Positions 32,715 to 43,284 of a stretch of 64,000 bases of DNA are shown here, piece after piece (positions within the stretch are counted from its first letter, which is position 1; each line of letters opens with the position of its first letter). Origin of the DNA: Progne subis subis (taxonomy: Eukaryota; Chordata; Aves; Passeriformes; Hirundinidae); assembly GCA_022316685.1 (NCBI GenBank), contig JAKJHU010000360.1:124001-188000 (forward strand), written 5' to 3'. The translations under genes were made by a program, and so were the position numbers. Under the pieces are notes generated by a model. That model was not told where the DNA came from, searched no databases, and was given only the letters and a program-made list of their open reading frames with translations.

Positions 32715-33325
32715 TTCAGAGAATCCCAGAATCACCAAGGTTGGAAAAGACCTTGGACATCATCATGTTCAAGCTGTGCCCTGACACTGCCTTGTCTCCC
32801 CTGGGCCTCCTCTTCTCCAGGATAAACAACCCGGCTCTCTCAGCCGCTCCTCACAGGACTTGTGTTCCAGTCCCCTCACCAGCCTTGTTGCCCTTCTCTG
32901 GACATGCTCCAGCCCCTCCATGTCCTTCCTAAACAGGGGAGCCCAGAACTGGACACAGCGCTCAAGGTGCTGCCCAACCAGTGCCGAGCACAGGGGAAGA
33001 ATCACTGCCCTGCTCCTGCTGGCCACACCATTCCTGATCCAGGCCAGGAGCAATTGGCCTTCTTGGCCACCTGGGCACACTGCTGGCTCATGTCCAGCCT
33101 GCTCTCCATCAGTCCTCATAGGTCCATTTCTCCTTCAGCTGCTCCTCACAGGACTTGTGTTCCAGACCTGTCACCAGCTTGATCACCCTTTTCTGGACAC
33201 ACTAGAATTCCTTCATGTCCTTCCTAAATTCGGGGCCGAGAACTGGACACAGCACTTGAGGTGCTGCCCAGCCAGTGCTGAGCACAGGGGAAGACTCACT
33301 GCCCTGCTCCTGCTGCCCACACTGT
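32715..33325 (-). mobile_element. CR1 LINE fragment with tandem internal duplication
   Basis: 32715-33138 matches the CR1 at 5590-6115 in A, including its internal deletion. 33139-33325 repeats part of it (GACTTGTGTTCCAG ... GCTGCCCA(A/G)CCAGTGC) in the same orientation and abuts the GC-rich end block. The second part is absent from A. Confidence 0.8.
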
Positions 33326-33772
33326 TCCTGATCCTTGGCCCTGGGCCTGGAGCAGGAGCAGCTCTTGAGGGCCCCAAGGCTGGGGCTGTTGTGCTGGCCT
33401 GGGCAGATGGGATGGCAGCAGGGGCTGCAGAGCTCTCAGCACCTCAGGGACAGGGGAGCAGGGCACACAGGGAGCCTCCTTTTCCCTTGGCCCAGCACCT
33501 TGCCCATGGCTGGGGCTGAGTCCTGTCTGAGCTGCAGCTGCTGCTGTGCCCTTCCGAGGGGCTGAGGCCGTGGGGCCCCTGCCCAGAGCAGCCTGCCCTG
33601 AGCAGAGCTGTGGGGCCAGAGCCAGCTGGGCTGTGCTGGGGAGAGGCCCTTGGTGCTGCCAAGAGCTCAGGGCAGCTGGCAGAGCTTGGAGGGAGCTGGG
33701 CTGGGCTGAGAGAGCCTGCCACAGAAACCATCAGTGTCCATCTCAGCCTGTGTGAGCGTGCAGGGGCAGGAC

Positions 33773-34624
33773 TCAGCCCAGGCCTTGTGGGGCAGGGCCA
33801 GTGCCTGTGGAAGGCATTGAAAACAGGCAAGTGGCCCAGAGAGGAGACTGACCTGTGCCCTTGGTGGCATGGACAGAGCAGGAACACGGCCCAGGACATT
33901 TGTCAGCGCCAGCCTCTGTCCCCAGCCATTGCCAGCCCTGGCTGCTCAGCCCAGGTTTGCGGGGCAGTTTGGCTGTGGCCCAGCTCCATTCTCCTGCAGG
34001 GCTCAGGGCCTGTTCCCGGCCATGGCCAGCCCTGCCCGGCCTCTCTGCTGGCCCAGAACCCGGCAGAACCTGGGGCAGGGCTGTCTGTGCAGCCCCACAG
34101 GTGCCTGGAAGGGCTGGAAGCTGTACCAGGAATGGCCCCTCTGGCTGGGTAAGCCAGCCAGAGGCACGGAAGCCCCCAGAGCAGCGGGACGAGGCACAGC
34201 AGGGCAGGTGGCCTTGCTTGCCCAGCTGCTGCAGGTGCGCCCACAGCACCCGCCACATGGCAGGATGAAGCGGAGCCCATGTCCCACGGTGAGCCCGGAG
34301 CAGCAGCATCAGCCCCTGCAGCTCCATGGCCATGCTGATGCAGGGGCCGCAGCTGCCGGGTCCCTTGTGGCAAGTGGCGGGAGCATCGGGACGCTTCCGA
34401 GGGCTTGCGCCAGGCCCGGAGGCCCTGGCAGCCACAGGGGCTCCTGGGCTCCTGCCTGGGCCCCTGGCCTGGCCCCCGAACTGCTTGCGCGGCCTCCGAG
34501 TCCCGGCCTGCCGGCCCTGCCGTGCCCGGTGGCCAATGACCCAGCGGACAGCCACCGTGGCCAGCAGCAGGGCAAGTGCAGCCAGCAGGACGCTGACGTC
34601 GCTCACGGCTCCGACACGTGCCAT
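33773..34624 (-). CDS. Unrecognised open frame with N-terminal membrane segment and TATA box
   Basis: The frame from ATG 34624 has about 284 codons. Residues about 8-26 form a hydrophobic stretch of Leu, Ala and Val, likely a signal anchor, followed by a strongly basic, Arg, Gly and Pro-rich segment (residues about 30-75) and a Cys-containing region. A TATATAAGG box lies about 35-40 bases upstream in a GC-rich context. The last ~130 codons run into the GC-rich block shared with arm A, where frames on both strands are open, so the true end may be nearer the unique part (about 34110-34624). The family is unknown to me. It may be a small secreted or single-pass membrane protein, or a chance frame in GC-rich DNA. 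Confidence 0.3.
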   Translation of the reverse strand: MARVGAVSDVSVLLAALALLLATVAVRWVIGHRARQGRQAGTRRPRKQFGGQARGPGRSPGAPVAARASGPGASPRKRPDAPATCHKGPGSCGPCISMAMELQGLMLLLRAHRGTWAPLHPAMWRVLWAHLQQLGKQGHLPCCASSRCSGGFRASGWLTQPEGPFLVQLPALPGTCGAAQTALPQVLPGSGPAERPGRAGHGREQALSPAGEWSWATAKLPRKPGLSSQGWQWLGTEAGADKCPGPCSCSVHATKGTGQSPLWATCLFSMPSTGTGPAPQGLG

Positions 34625-34656
34625 CGCCACTGCACTGGCGGCTGTGGGGCCGGCCC

Positions 34657-34668
34657 GCCTTATATAGG
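34657..34668 (-). promoter_or_regulatory. TATA box upstream of the unrecognised frame
   Basis: CTATATAAGGCG on the minus strand, flanked by GC-rich sequence. The spacing to ATG 34624 leaves room for only a very short leader, so transcription may start elsewhere. Confidence 0.35.
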
Positions 34669-34699
34669 GATGGCCCGGTGACCTCACAATGCTGGGGCC

Positions 34700-36150
34700 G
34701 CCACACGGTGTGACATCACAGCCCAGCCTCAGGCCGCTGTCACGCCATTTGTGACCTCACAGCACCGCCTGCCTCAGGGCCGGCAAGACCCACTCAGGCA
34801 GCAGGGCGCTGATGGCCAGGAAAGGCCTGCCACTGAAAATGGGAGCCCAGGCCGTGGCAGCCAAGCGCTCCCAGGAGCACGGGCCACATCAGGAAGAGGT
34901 CAGGTGCCACCAGTGCCCAGCTCATGGCTCCCCCAAGGCTGTGGAACTGCTGGCTGGGAACAGCCTCTGCCATGTGCCGGAGAAGATCCTGCAGACACAA
35001 AGGCGGCTGCAGTTCCCCATGCCCAGGCAGCTCTCCCCACCTGCCTGACAGCTCCAACCCCTTAGCCTATCACTACAATTGCTGTCACAGAATGCCTCTG
35101 CAGCTCCCTTGGAGCTCCTGGCAGACACTGCAAGGCACTGGGAGATCTCCCCACAACCTTCTCTTCTCCAGCCTGAGCAGCTCCAACTCTCTCTCAAGCT
35201 GTCTCCACAGGAGAGCTGCTCACCTTCACAACCCGCTGGCCTCCTCTGCACTTGCTGCAACACTTGCATGGCCTGATGTGCTGGCCACAGCAGGAGTGGG
35301 ATCCCTGCTCCGGGTCTGGCCCTGCCTGAGCAGTTCATTCCACAGGCTCAGGCTACGTGTCTGGCTGCTCAGTCCCAGCTGCTGTAACTGGGCAGGATTA
35401 GTGCTGCCGCTGGATCACCAGCATGGGCCCGGCCCCATCCCTTGGGCATCTCTGCCGAGGGCAAGCCCAGTCCTGTGTGGGCCAGCTGCAGTCTGGCAAG
35501 AGGCTGCCCGTGCCAGCCTCTGCTGTCACCAGGCAGGGGCAGCAGCCGGCCATGCTAGCGCTGCTTCCTGCCTGCTGCGAGTCACACAGCGGGAGAGGGA
35601 CAGCTTGGCTCCGGGCACTGGCCACTCCCAACCCATTGCTGCAAGGCAGCGATGAAAGCGCACGCACCCTGGCAAGCAGCTCCGGCAGCTGTGCTGTCCT
35701 TCCCCTCGAGGGAAAGTGGGACAGCGTGCCCTCAGAGCCCCTGGCTCTTATGGCAGCAGCTCACGCAGCTGCCCACGCAGTAACAGACACATGTTCTCCG
35801 GACACATAAGGAGCTCTGCGTGTCTTTGTTTCCCATTGCTTCATGTGCTCAGGTTGCCCGTCCCTCTGAGGCACCGGCAAAAGGCCAGCACACACCTTCA
35901 GCCCCCACTCCTCATGTGCAACAAATTCTTCTGCTCTCTTTGGCCTTTCGGCTGTCCTCAGCTGTTGCTTTCCACTGCCCCACTCGCAGCTTCCTGCGTC
36001 CCTTCACTCTGCCCGCTCTTCCCACACAGGCTAGCCCTTCAGTGGAGGCCTGCCTTGTGTCCCCTCTGCTCCCCAAAGTGTGCTCCACAGCCCACCGTGC
36101 CAGCAAGGCAGCTGCCGTAGCCTTTGGTGGCAGTGGGGGGTCACAGCCCT
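34700..36150. other. No gene recognised
   Basis: Moderately GC-rich. The open frames on both strands have no known domain. A CR1 fragment is at 35075-35340; the rest is unassigned. Confidence 0.5.
35075..35340 (-). mobile_element. CR1 fragment
   Basis: On the minus strand it reads 'gagagttggagctgctcag', then 'ctggagaagagaaggttgtg' and 'gggagatctcccagtgcctt', the typical CR1 order for this segment. It differs in sequence subtype from the CR1 pieces in the arms. Confidence 0.65.
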
Positions 36151-36152
36151 GT

Positions 36153-36442
36153 GGGAGAGTAGGGACAGGCGGTCGGAAGATATCGCGTTGTACGGGCAGA
36201 CAGAACCCCTCCCTCAACACTTAGTTGTTTAGCGTCCCTGATAAGGTAAGCAACACGTAACTTGTAACGTAAGCAGGCGGATGTGATGTAGCAAACAGAG
36301 GTTTTATAACTCCATGTAATCAGTTAATAAACGCCATTAGCCGTCCACCACATTGGTGTTTGTGAGCTGCTGGCCCAAGCAGCCTGGGTGTGGCTGCCGT
36401 GTTGTTCGCGAACCAGGTCGCTACGCCTCAGCGGAGGCAGCA
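36153..36442 (+). mobile_element. Alpharetrovirus-like LTR
   Basis: Starts near TGTGGGAGAG and ends GGAGGCAGCA. It holds a TTTTATAA-type box near 36301 and the run AATAAACGCCATT, followed by CACCACATTGGTG, at the position of the R region. That combination is characteristic of the avian leukosis and sarcoma virus group (established knowledge of those LTRs). The left boundary is approximate. Confidence 0.65.
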
Positions 36443-36610
36443 AGTGGTGCCGAAACCCCCGGGAGTCGCCCAGGAGATCGGGAGTCGCCTGGACGGGTGA
36501 ACAACGGCCGAGCGGCAGGGCCAGCTCGGCGAGGGGGACGCCCCAGGACCCGTGAGGAGGATGGAAGCCCTCATGAAGGTCATATCTCAGATTCATAAAC
36601 AGTGGGGAAT
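36443..36610 (+). pseudogene. Primer site, leader and gag start of an alpharetrovirus-like ERV, truncated
   Basis: Two bases after the LTR end, a primer-site-like TGGTGCCGAAACCC follows. Its first eight bases fit tRNA-His, but the rest diverges, so the primer tRNA is uncertain. A short GC-rich leader leads to an ATG at 36561 that opens gag with a helical, matrix-like start. After 50 bases of gag the sequence ends abruptly at the LTR of the next element. The rest of this virus is not found elsewhere in the window. Confidence 0.6.
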
Positions 36611-37276
36611 TGTCCTAGGGTAACTTTATGATGCTTGTATCCCCAATCGTCTGTTCTGTTTGGACTCTGTATATTGAGTCCTGTGCCTTTAAGACTGGTT
36701 CTAAGAGCAAGGAGAAGCGCGGAGTTTGTTTTGAGAAAACTGCCTGACTCCTCCACATTCTTCTCCGGACGGTGTTCAGCAGAGGCTTGGAGAGACTGCA
36801 GGACAGAGATCTTTTTGCTTTTAGTTAGTTTCAGCTAGCTAGGGCAGAGAAGTTCCCTGGACTGTTTTTTTTTCTTCTTTCTTTTTTTTCTTGGAACTGT
36901 TTAAACCTGCTCTGGACTGAAAACCCAGGGGAGCACTGGGGGCTGCACCTGCGGCCCACCGGGGCCTGGAGCTCGGCATTTTCCAGCAGCGCCGGAGGGA
37001 CTGGGACTGAGGAGAGACTGAGAGAGAGCCGAGCTCCACCCACGGCAAGGACTTTCTCAATTTGCCATCTCACTTCAGAACGAGAGGTTTTGTTGTTTCG
37101 TATTATTCATTCTTTGTACTTGTATGCACTTTGTTTGTTTAGTAAAATAGTTTTTTCCACTTTTCTCCACAAAGGTTTTTTTTTCGGACTGGTTGGAGGG
37201 AGGGGCCACTTGGGTTTGCTTCCCAGAGGGATCCTATACAGGGGTTTTCCCCCAGATTTGTCTCCAAACCAGGACA
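36611..37276 (+). repeat. 5' LTR of ERV-2
   Basis: TG...CA ends, a TTTAAG and GAGTCCTGTGCC region in U3, T-rich stretches, and a 3' part that also occurs alone at 6201-6416. It pairs with 42628-43284. Confidence 0.9.
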
Positions 37277-37286
37277 TACCCTTAAT

Positions 37287-37304
37287 TGGCGCCCAACGTG
37301 GGGC
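37287..37304 (+). promoter_or_regulatory. Primer-binding site, tRNA-Lys(1,2)
   Basis: TGGCGCCCAACGTGGGGC, 18 bases fully complementary to the 3' end of tRNA-Lys(1,2), the primer used by Mason-Pfizer-type betaretroviruses. It lies ten bases after the LTR. ERVL elements were named for tRNA-Leu, so a Lys site in an ERVL-type bird element is of note. Confidence 0.85.
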
Positions 37305-37807
37305 AAAAGAGAGTGGAAAAAACTTGTATTACTATTAACTGCATTTTTGTTGTTGTTGTTGTTGTCCTTTGGGTAGGGATTAAACAGACAGTGGCCATGT
37401 TGCTTCTTGAAGTCCTAACGTCTCTTAGAATAGAGTCTTTTCTGCATTTCTGTTCCCTAGGCTTTTTTGAGGTCTTAATACCTTTCTGGTCCCTAGGTTT
37501 GTTTTCCTACCCAGAAATAGCTCCAATATTGTCCTTAACATACAGCTTTTACACTAGGGATGCACAAATTAGAATAGTTATTTTGCTGGGTTCGGTGATT
37601 ATGGCTTACAAGAAGCTTATAAAGATACTGGAGTTTGTTCTGGGTATGTTCAGTTTATGGTTTTTTCGTCCTACCCTGCGTCCTAGTTCCAGCAGCATGT
37701 TTTAGGGATTTATCAATAACTGCACCCAGTTTGTTAGAGGAGGAGTAGGGGATGAGGCTCTTCAGCCTCTTTTTTCCTTCTTCTCTTTTAAGTCAGTTAC
37801 ATCACTT

Positions 37808-39292
37808 TTGGAGAATGTTCAGGGTCTCCTGAATGTTAAAGACACCACCTCCCTGGTATTTCACCTCGTGACTTTCCTCTATATGGCTTATAGCTTTTCT
37901 AGAATGAGTCACACACTGCTAAACACTGTAGGGCAGCAGATAGAGGCAAGGGAGCAGGGAGATAAATCAGTCACTCAGGCTGCAGCCAACCCCACAGCTA
38001 TTCAGGCTGCAGCTAAACCAGACAGTAAAGTTAAGACACTGGCAGTTGCTGCAATAAAGAAGGGAAAGAAGCACACGGACAAAACCGATCGACCAGTAGA
38101 TGATGATTCAGGTGAAGGATCCTCAGTGCCTCCTGACACCCAGTCGGAAGTCAAACCACCTGACACACAATCAGAAGCTGAAGCAACTGATGATACACAG
38201 TCAGAAGCTGAACCAACTGATACAAAATCGGAAGCCCAACCAACTGGTACAAGATTGGGAGTCCAACCAACTAGCACACGATCAGAAGCCCAACCAGCTG
38301 CTACAAGATCAGGAGCCCAACCAACTGCTACAACATCAAGAGCCCAACCAACTGCTACAAGATCAGGAGCCCGACCAACTGCTACAAGATCAGGAGATAC
38401 TATTGAGTCCTTTTCCCTGAAGGACCTTCGTGGCCTAAGAAAGGATTATACTCGACGACCTGATGAATCTATAATTAGTTGGTTAGTCCGTCTTTGGGAT
38501 GCTGCAGGCGAGGCTACAATACTGGATGGCACTGAAGCGAGACATCTTGGATCCCTATCACATGATCCAGTTATTGACCAAGAAATGCTGAGGGAGGCTA
38601 GTCCTTGCAGTCTCTGGGAACGGGTCCTGGGAAGTGTGGCACGAAGATATCTGTGTGCCGACGATCTCTATCTGCAGCAAACTCAGTGGAAAACCATTGA
38701 ACAAGGGATTCAGCGCTTGAGAGAAATGGCAGTGGCGGAGATTGTCTTCTCAGATGACCTAAACACTAGGAACCCCGACTTGGTACCATGTACACCTGTA
38801 ATGTGGTGAAAACTTGTACGACTTGGGCCACAAGAATACTCCTCTGCTTTAGCAATAATGAAGCGGGATGAGACAGAGGAGACTGTGCTGGATATGGCGA
38901 AGAAGCTCCGAACATATGCAGATGCCGTGCATGGTCCAACACATGCAAGAATCGCAGCTTTGGAAACACAGGTGCGGGGATTAGCAGACAAGATGGAGGA
39001 GAATCACAAAGAACTCAAGGAGAACATTCTCCAGATCTCTGCAGTACAAGTTAGGGGCTCTGGCACCACACGCAAACGTTCCCTAGATAGAGAGGGAAAA
39101 AGCATCCCACGGGCTAAGCTGTGGTCCTTCCTGCGTGATTGTGGAGAAAACATGAAAAGATGGGATGGAGAATCTACTGATGCTATGACACAATGGCTGC
39201 ATGAATTGTTGGATGGCAAGACTGTGAGAGGAAGTTCCAGCAAGAAGGAAGCAGCTCCGGTTACCCAGGGAAATAGGGATAATCAGGCTTAG
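37808..39292 (+). pseudogene. gag of ERV-2 (one internal stop)
   Basis: Structural polyprotein of the element. One frame runs from 37808 to a stop at 39290, with a single internal TGA at 38807. The N-terminal part has a hydrophobic helix. Residues about 105-200 are a hydrophilic tandem repeat. The following ~130 residues, from SFSLKDLRGLRKDY, look like the capsid of ERVL elements, and after the TGA there is a coiled-coil-like region and a basic segment. No CCHC zinc knuckle is seen, which agrees with ERVL Gag. The terminal TAG at 39290 is followed in the same frame by the protease. Confidence 0.7.
38125..38400 (+). repeat. 30-base tandem repeat inside ERV-2 gag
   Basis: About nine units encode ten-residue repeats of the type RSGAQPTATT or QSEAEPTDTK. 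The first units are acidic, the later ones basic and closer to each other, with DNA unit 'gatcaggagcccaaccaact' plus ten bases. Reading frame is kept throughout. Confidence 0.9.
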
Positions 39293-42176
39293 AGGGGCCC
39301 TGCCTCTAGCCAGGTAGAGGCTAGGGAAAACCGTGTTTTTTGGACTGTGTGGATTCGTTGGCCTGGCACATCAGAACCACAAAAATATGAGGCCTTAGTT
39401 GACACTGGTGCACAGTGCACATTACTCCCATCAAGACGTGGGGGAAGAATCTGTTTCCATTGCTGGGGTGACAGGGGGCTCACAAGATTTTACTTTGGTG
39501 GAAGCTGATGTGAGCCTGACTGGAAATGAGTGGAAGAGACATCCTATTGTGACTGGCCCAGAGGCTCCGTGCATTTTGGGCATAGACTTCCTCTGGAATG
39601 GGTATTTCAAAGACCCGAAGGGATTTAGGTGGGCATTTGGGATAGCAGCTGTAGAGACAGGGGATGTTAAGCAGTTGAATACCTTGCCTGGACTATCAGA
39701 GAACCCATCTGCTGTAGGTCTTCTGAAGGTGGAAGAGCAACAAGTGCCAATTGCCACTTCAACAGTGCATCGCTGACAGTACAGAACAACTCGAGATGCC
39801 GTGATCCCCATCCACAAGATGATCCGCGAGCTGGAGACCCAAGGGGTGGTCAGCAAAACCCACTCACCCTTCAACAGCCCCATCTGGCCTGTGCGCAAGT
39901 CTGATGGAGAATGGAGATTGACTGTGGACTACCGAGCCTTGAACGAAGTGACTCCACCTTTGAGCGCTGCTGTGCCAGACATGCTGGAACTCCAGTACGA
40001 GCTGGAGTCCAAGGCAGCAAAATGGTATGCCACAATTGACATTGCTAATGCATTTTTCTCCATTCCTCTGGCTGCAGAATGCAGGCCTCAGTTTGCTTTC
40101 ACCTAGAGGGGCGTGCAGTACACCTGGAACCGACTGCCCCAGGGGTGGAAACACAGCCCCACCATCTGCCATGGACTGATCCAGGCTGCACTGGAAAAGG
40201 GTGAGGCTCCGGAACATCTACAGTACATTGATGACATCATTGTGTGGGGGAACACGGCAATGGAAGTGTTTGAGAAAGGAGAGAATATCATCCAGATTCT
40301 CCTGAAGGCTGGCTTTGCTATCAAGAAGAGCAAAGTTAAGGGACCTGCTCAAGAGATCCAGTTTCTAGGAATAAAGTGTCAAGATGGAAGGCATCAGATT
40401 CCCACTGAAGTCATCAACAAAATCACAGCAATGTGTCCACCAACCAACAAAAAGGAAACACAAGCTTTCCTAAGCGCCATAGGTTTCTGGAGAATGCACA
40501 TTCCTGAGTACAGCCAGATTGTGAGCCCTCTCTACCTGGTCACCCGCAAGAAGAATGATTTCCACTGGGGCCCTGAACAGCAACAAGCCTTTGCCCAGAT
40601 CAAGCAGGAGATCGCTCATGCAGTGGCCCTTGGCCCAGTCAGGATGGGACCAGATGTGAAAAACGTGCTCTACTCAGCAGCCGGGAACAATGGCCTGTCC
40701 TGGAGCCTTTGGCAGAAGGTGCCTGGGGAGACTCGGGGCCAGCCACTGGCATTCTGGAGCCGAAGCTACAGAGGATCCGAAACCAACTACACTCCAACAG
40801 AGAAGGAAATCTTGGCCGCCTATGAAGGAATTCAAGCTGCCTCAGAAGTAGTAGGCACTGAAACACAACTCCTGCTCGCACCTCGACTACCAGTGCTGGG
40901 ATGGATGTTCAAAGCAGAAGTTCCCTCTACCCATCATGCCACCAATGCCACATGGAGAAAATGGATTGCCCTCATCACTCAGCGTGCTCGCATTGGAAAC
41001 CCAAATCGCCCTGGGATTCTGGAAATAATTACAAACTGGCCGGAAGGTGAAAACTTTGATCTCATGGATGAAGAGGAGCAGGAACAAGTGACACGTGCTG
41101 AAGAAGCTCCACCATACAACCAACTGCCAGCAGGAGAAACTTGCTACACTCTTTTCACTGACAGTTCCTGCCGCATCGTTAGGATGAAACGAAAGTGGAA
41201 AGCAGCCGTATGGAGCCCCACACGACAGGTTGCACAAGCCACTGAAGAAGAAGGTGGGTCAAGCCAACTTGCTGAACTCAAAGCTGTTCAACTGGCCCTG
41301 GACATTGCTGAAAGAGAGAAGTGGCCAAAGCTCTACCTCTACACTGATTCGTGGATGGTAGCTAATGCTCTGTGGCGATGGCTGGAGAAGTGGAAAAAGG
41401 CCAATTGGCAGCGCAGGGGAAAGCCAATCTGGGCTGCAGATGAGTGGAAGGACATTGCCACTCGGGTAGAGAAGCTACCTGTCAAAGTCCGTCATGTAGA
41501 TGCCCATGTCCCCAAGAGTCGGGCTAATGAGGAGCACCGAAACAACGAGCAGGTAGATCAAGCTGCAAAGATAGAGGTGTCAAAGATAGACTTAGATTGG
41601 CAACACAAGGGAGAGTTGTTCCTAGCTCGATGGGCCCATGATGCCTCAGGTCACCAGAGCAGAGATGCCACCTATAAGTGGGCACAAGACCGAGGGGTGG
41701 ATCTAACCACGGACAGTATTTCTCAAGTTATCCATGACTGTGAGACGTGTGCTACCATCAAACAGGCCAAGCAGGTGAAGCCCTTATAGTATGGTAGGTG
41801 ATAGTCCAAATATAAGTACGGGGAAGCCTGGCAGATTGACTACATCACCCTTCCCCAAACCCGCCAAGGCAAGCGCTACGTGCTGACCATGGTGGAAGCC
41901 ACCACTGGATGGCTGGAGACCTACCCTGTGCCCCATGCTACTGCCCGGAACACCATCCTGGGCCTTGAAAAGCAAGTTCTTTGGAGGCATGGTACCCCTG
42001 AGAGGATTGAGTCAGACAATGGAACTCATTTCAAGAACAGCCTCATCAACAACTGGGCTAGGGAACATGGCATTGAGTGGGTGTACCATATCCCCTATCA
42101 TGCACCAGCTTCAGGGAAAATAGAAAGATACAATAGACTGCTAAAAACCACCCTAAAAGCACTAAGTAGAGGATGA
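39293..42176 (+). pseudogene. Protease-pol of ERV-2
   Basis: Right after the gag stop, the gag frame reads the protease active site (ALVDTGAQCTLL at about 39389-39424). Near 39430 a one-base slip moves to the next frame, which is then kept to the end. RT has LTVDYRALNE and the YIDD catalytic box near 40227. RNase H has a TDSS start near 41156, an E in the SSQLAELKAV helix, and YTDS. Integrase has the HHCC finger (41640-41760), WQIDYI, ESDNGTHF and a GKIER glutamate, i.e. the DDE triad. Stops at 39774, 40104, 41787, 41799 and 41802 break the frame, and the integrase C-terminus continues past 42176. Enzyme residues are thus conserved, but no full polyprotein can be read. Confidence 0.85.
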
Positions 42177-42610
42177 TTCAAAAGAGGATGGGAGTAGCAT
42201 CTAGCAAAGGCCACCTGGTTAGTTAACACCCAAGGTTCCACCAACCGAGCAGGCCCTGCCCAATCTGAGCCCCTACATACAGTAGATGGAGAGAAAGTCC
42301 CAGTAGTACATGTAAGAGGTTTGTTAGGGAAGACAGTTTGGATCAATCCTGCTTCAAGTACAGAGGATCCCATCCGTGGGATTGTCTTTGCTCAGGGACC
42401 AGGCTGCACATGGTGGGTAATGCAGAAAGATGGAACCACACGATGTGTACCTCAGGGAGATCTGATTGTTGGGTGAGAACCGTGTGTAATTATCGCTGTG
42501 TGCTGAATGGTACTGCCACTGTATGTAGTTGTATATTGCATATTGTTTTTCTATAGATGTATGTGTGTGTAGAGCTAGAGTATATATAAGTTTTAGTAAA
42601 TTGACAATAT

Positions 42611-42627
42611 GGGGATAAGGGGTGGAA
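42611..42627 (+). promoter_or_regulatory. Polypurine tract of ERV-2
   Basis: GGGGATAAGGGGTGGAA directly precedes the 3' LTR; this would prime plus-strand synthesis. Confidence 0.75.
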
Positions 42628-43284
42628 TGTCCTAGGGTAACTTTATGATGCTTGTATCCCCAATCGTCTGTTCTGTTTGTGCTGCATATTGAGTCCTGTG
42701 CCTTTAAGACTGGTTCTACGAGCAAGGAGAAGCGCGGAGTTTGTTTTGAGAAAACTGCCCGACTCCTCCACATTCTTCTCCGGACGGTGTTCGGCGGAGG
42801 TTTGGAGACACTGCAGGACAGAGATCTTTTTGCTTTTAGTTAGTTTCAGCTAGCTAGGGCAGAGAAGTTCCCTGGACTGTTTTTTTCTTTCTTTTTTCTT
42901 GGAACTGTTTAAACCTGCTCTGGACTGAAAACCCAGGGGAGCACTGGGGGCTGCACCTGCGGCCCACCGGGGCCTGGACCTCGGCATTTTCCAGCAGCGC
43001 CGGAGGGACTGGGACTGAGGAGAGACTGAGAGAGAGCCGAGCTACACCCACGGCAAGAACTTTCTCAATTGGCCATCTCACTCCAGAACGAGAGGTTTTA
43101 TTGTTTCATATTATTCATTCTTTATACTTGTATGCACTTTATTTGTTTAGTAAAATAGTTTTTTCCACTTTTCTCCACAAAGGTTTTTTTTTCGGACTGG
43201 TTGGAGGGAGGGGCCACTTGGGTTTGCTTCCCGGAGGGATCCTATACAGGGGTTTTCCCCCAAATTTGTCTCCAAACCAGGACA
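42628..43284 (+). repeat. 3' LTR of ERV-2
   Basis: Pairs with 36611-37276. The T-rich tract near 42880 is shorter, and a TTTATT or TTTGTT series shows several G-to-A differences. Confidence 0.9.

Larger units (their letters stand above)
26073..34108 (+). repeat. Arm B of the large inverted duplication (receptor unit)
   Basis: Reverse-orientation copy of arm A, with the intact receptor. Compared with A it lacks the CR1, direct repeat X and minisatellite at 4.1-5.6 kb and the LTR fragment at 6.2 kb. It has about 1.2 kb of its own at 31396-32627 and a CR1 segment duplicated in tandem at 33139-33325. Its left edge is the ERV-1 LTR. Confidence 0.85.
36611..43284 (+). mobile_element. Full-length ERVL-type endogenous retrovirus (ERV-2), no env
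   Basis: Flanked by LTRs of 666 and 657 bases, both TGTCCTAGGG...AGGACA, differing at roughly 18-20 positions plus T-run indels (about 3 percent by eye, many G/A). It has an 18-base tRNA-Lys(1,2) primer site, gag, protease, RT with YIDD, RNase H, integrase with HHCC and DDE residues, and a purine tract. No env frame lies between integrase and the 3' LTR, as is usual for ERVL. No target-site duplication is visible: GGGAAT at the left, CAGCTA at the right. The flanks belong to two different ERVs. Coding parts carry several stops and one frameshift. Confidence 0.9.

Noticed and set aside
37287..37304. tRNA gene at primer-site sequences (also 36445 and 44549)
   Set aside because: Only the last 18 bases of a tRNA are matched, in complement, right after LTRs, so these are primer-binding sites and not tRNA genes.
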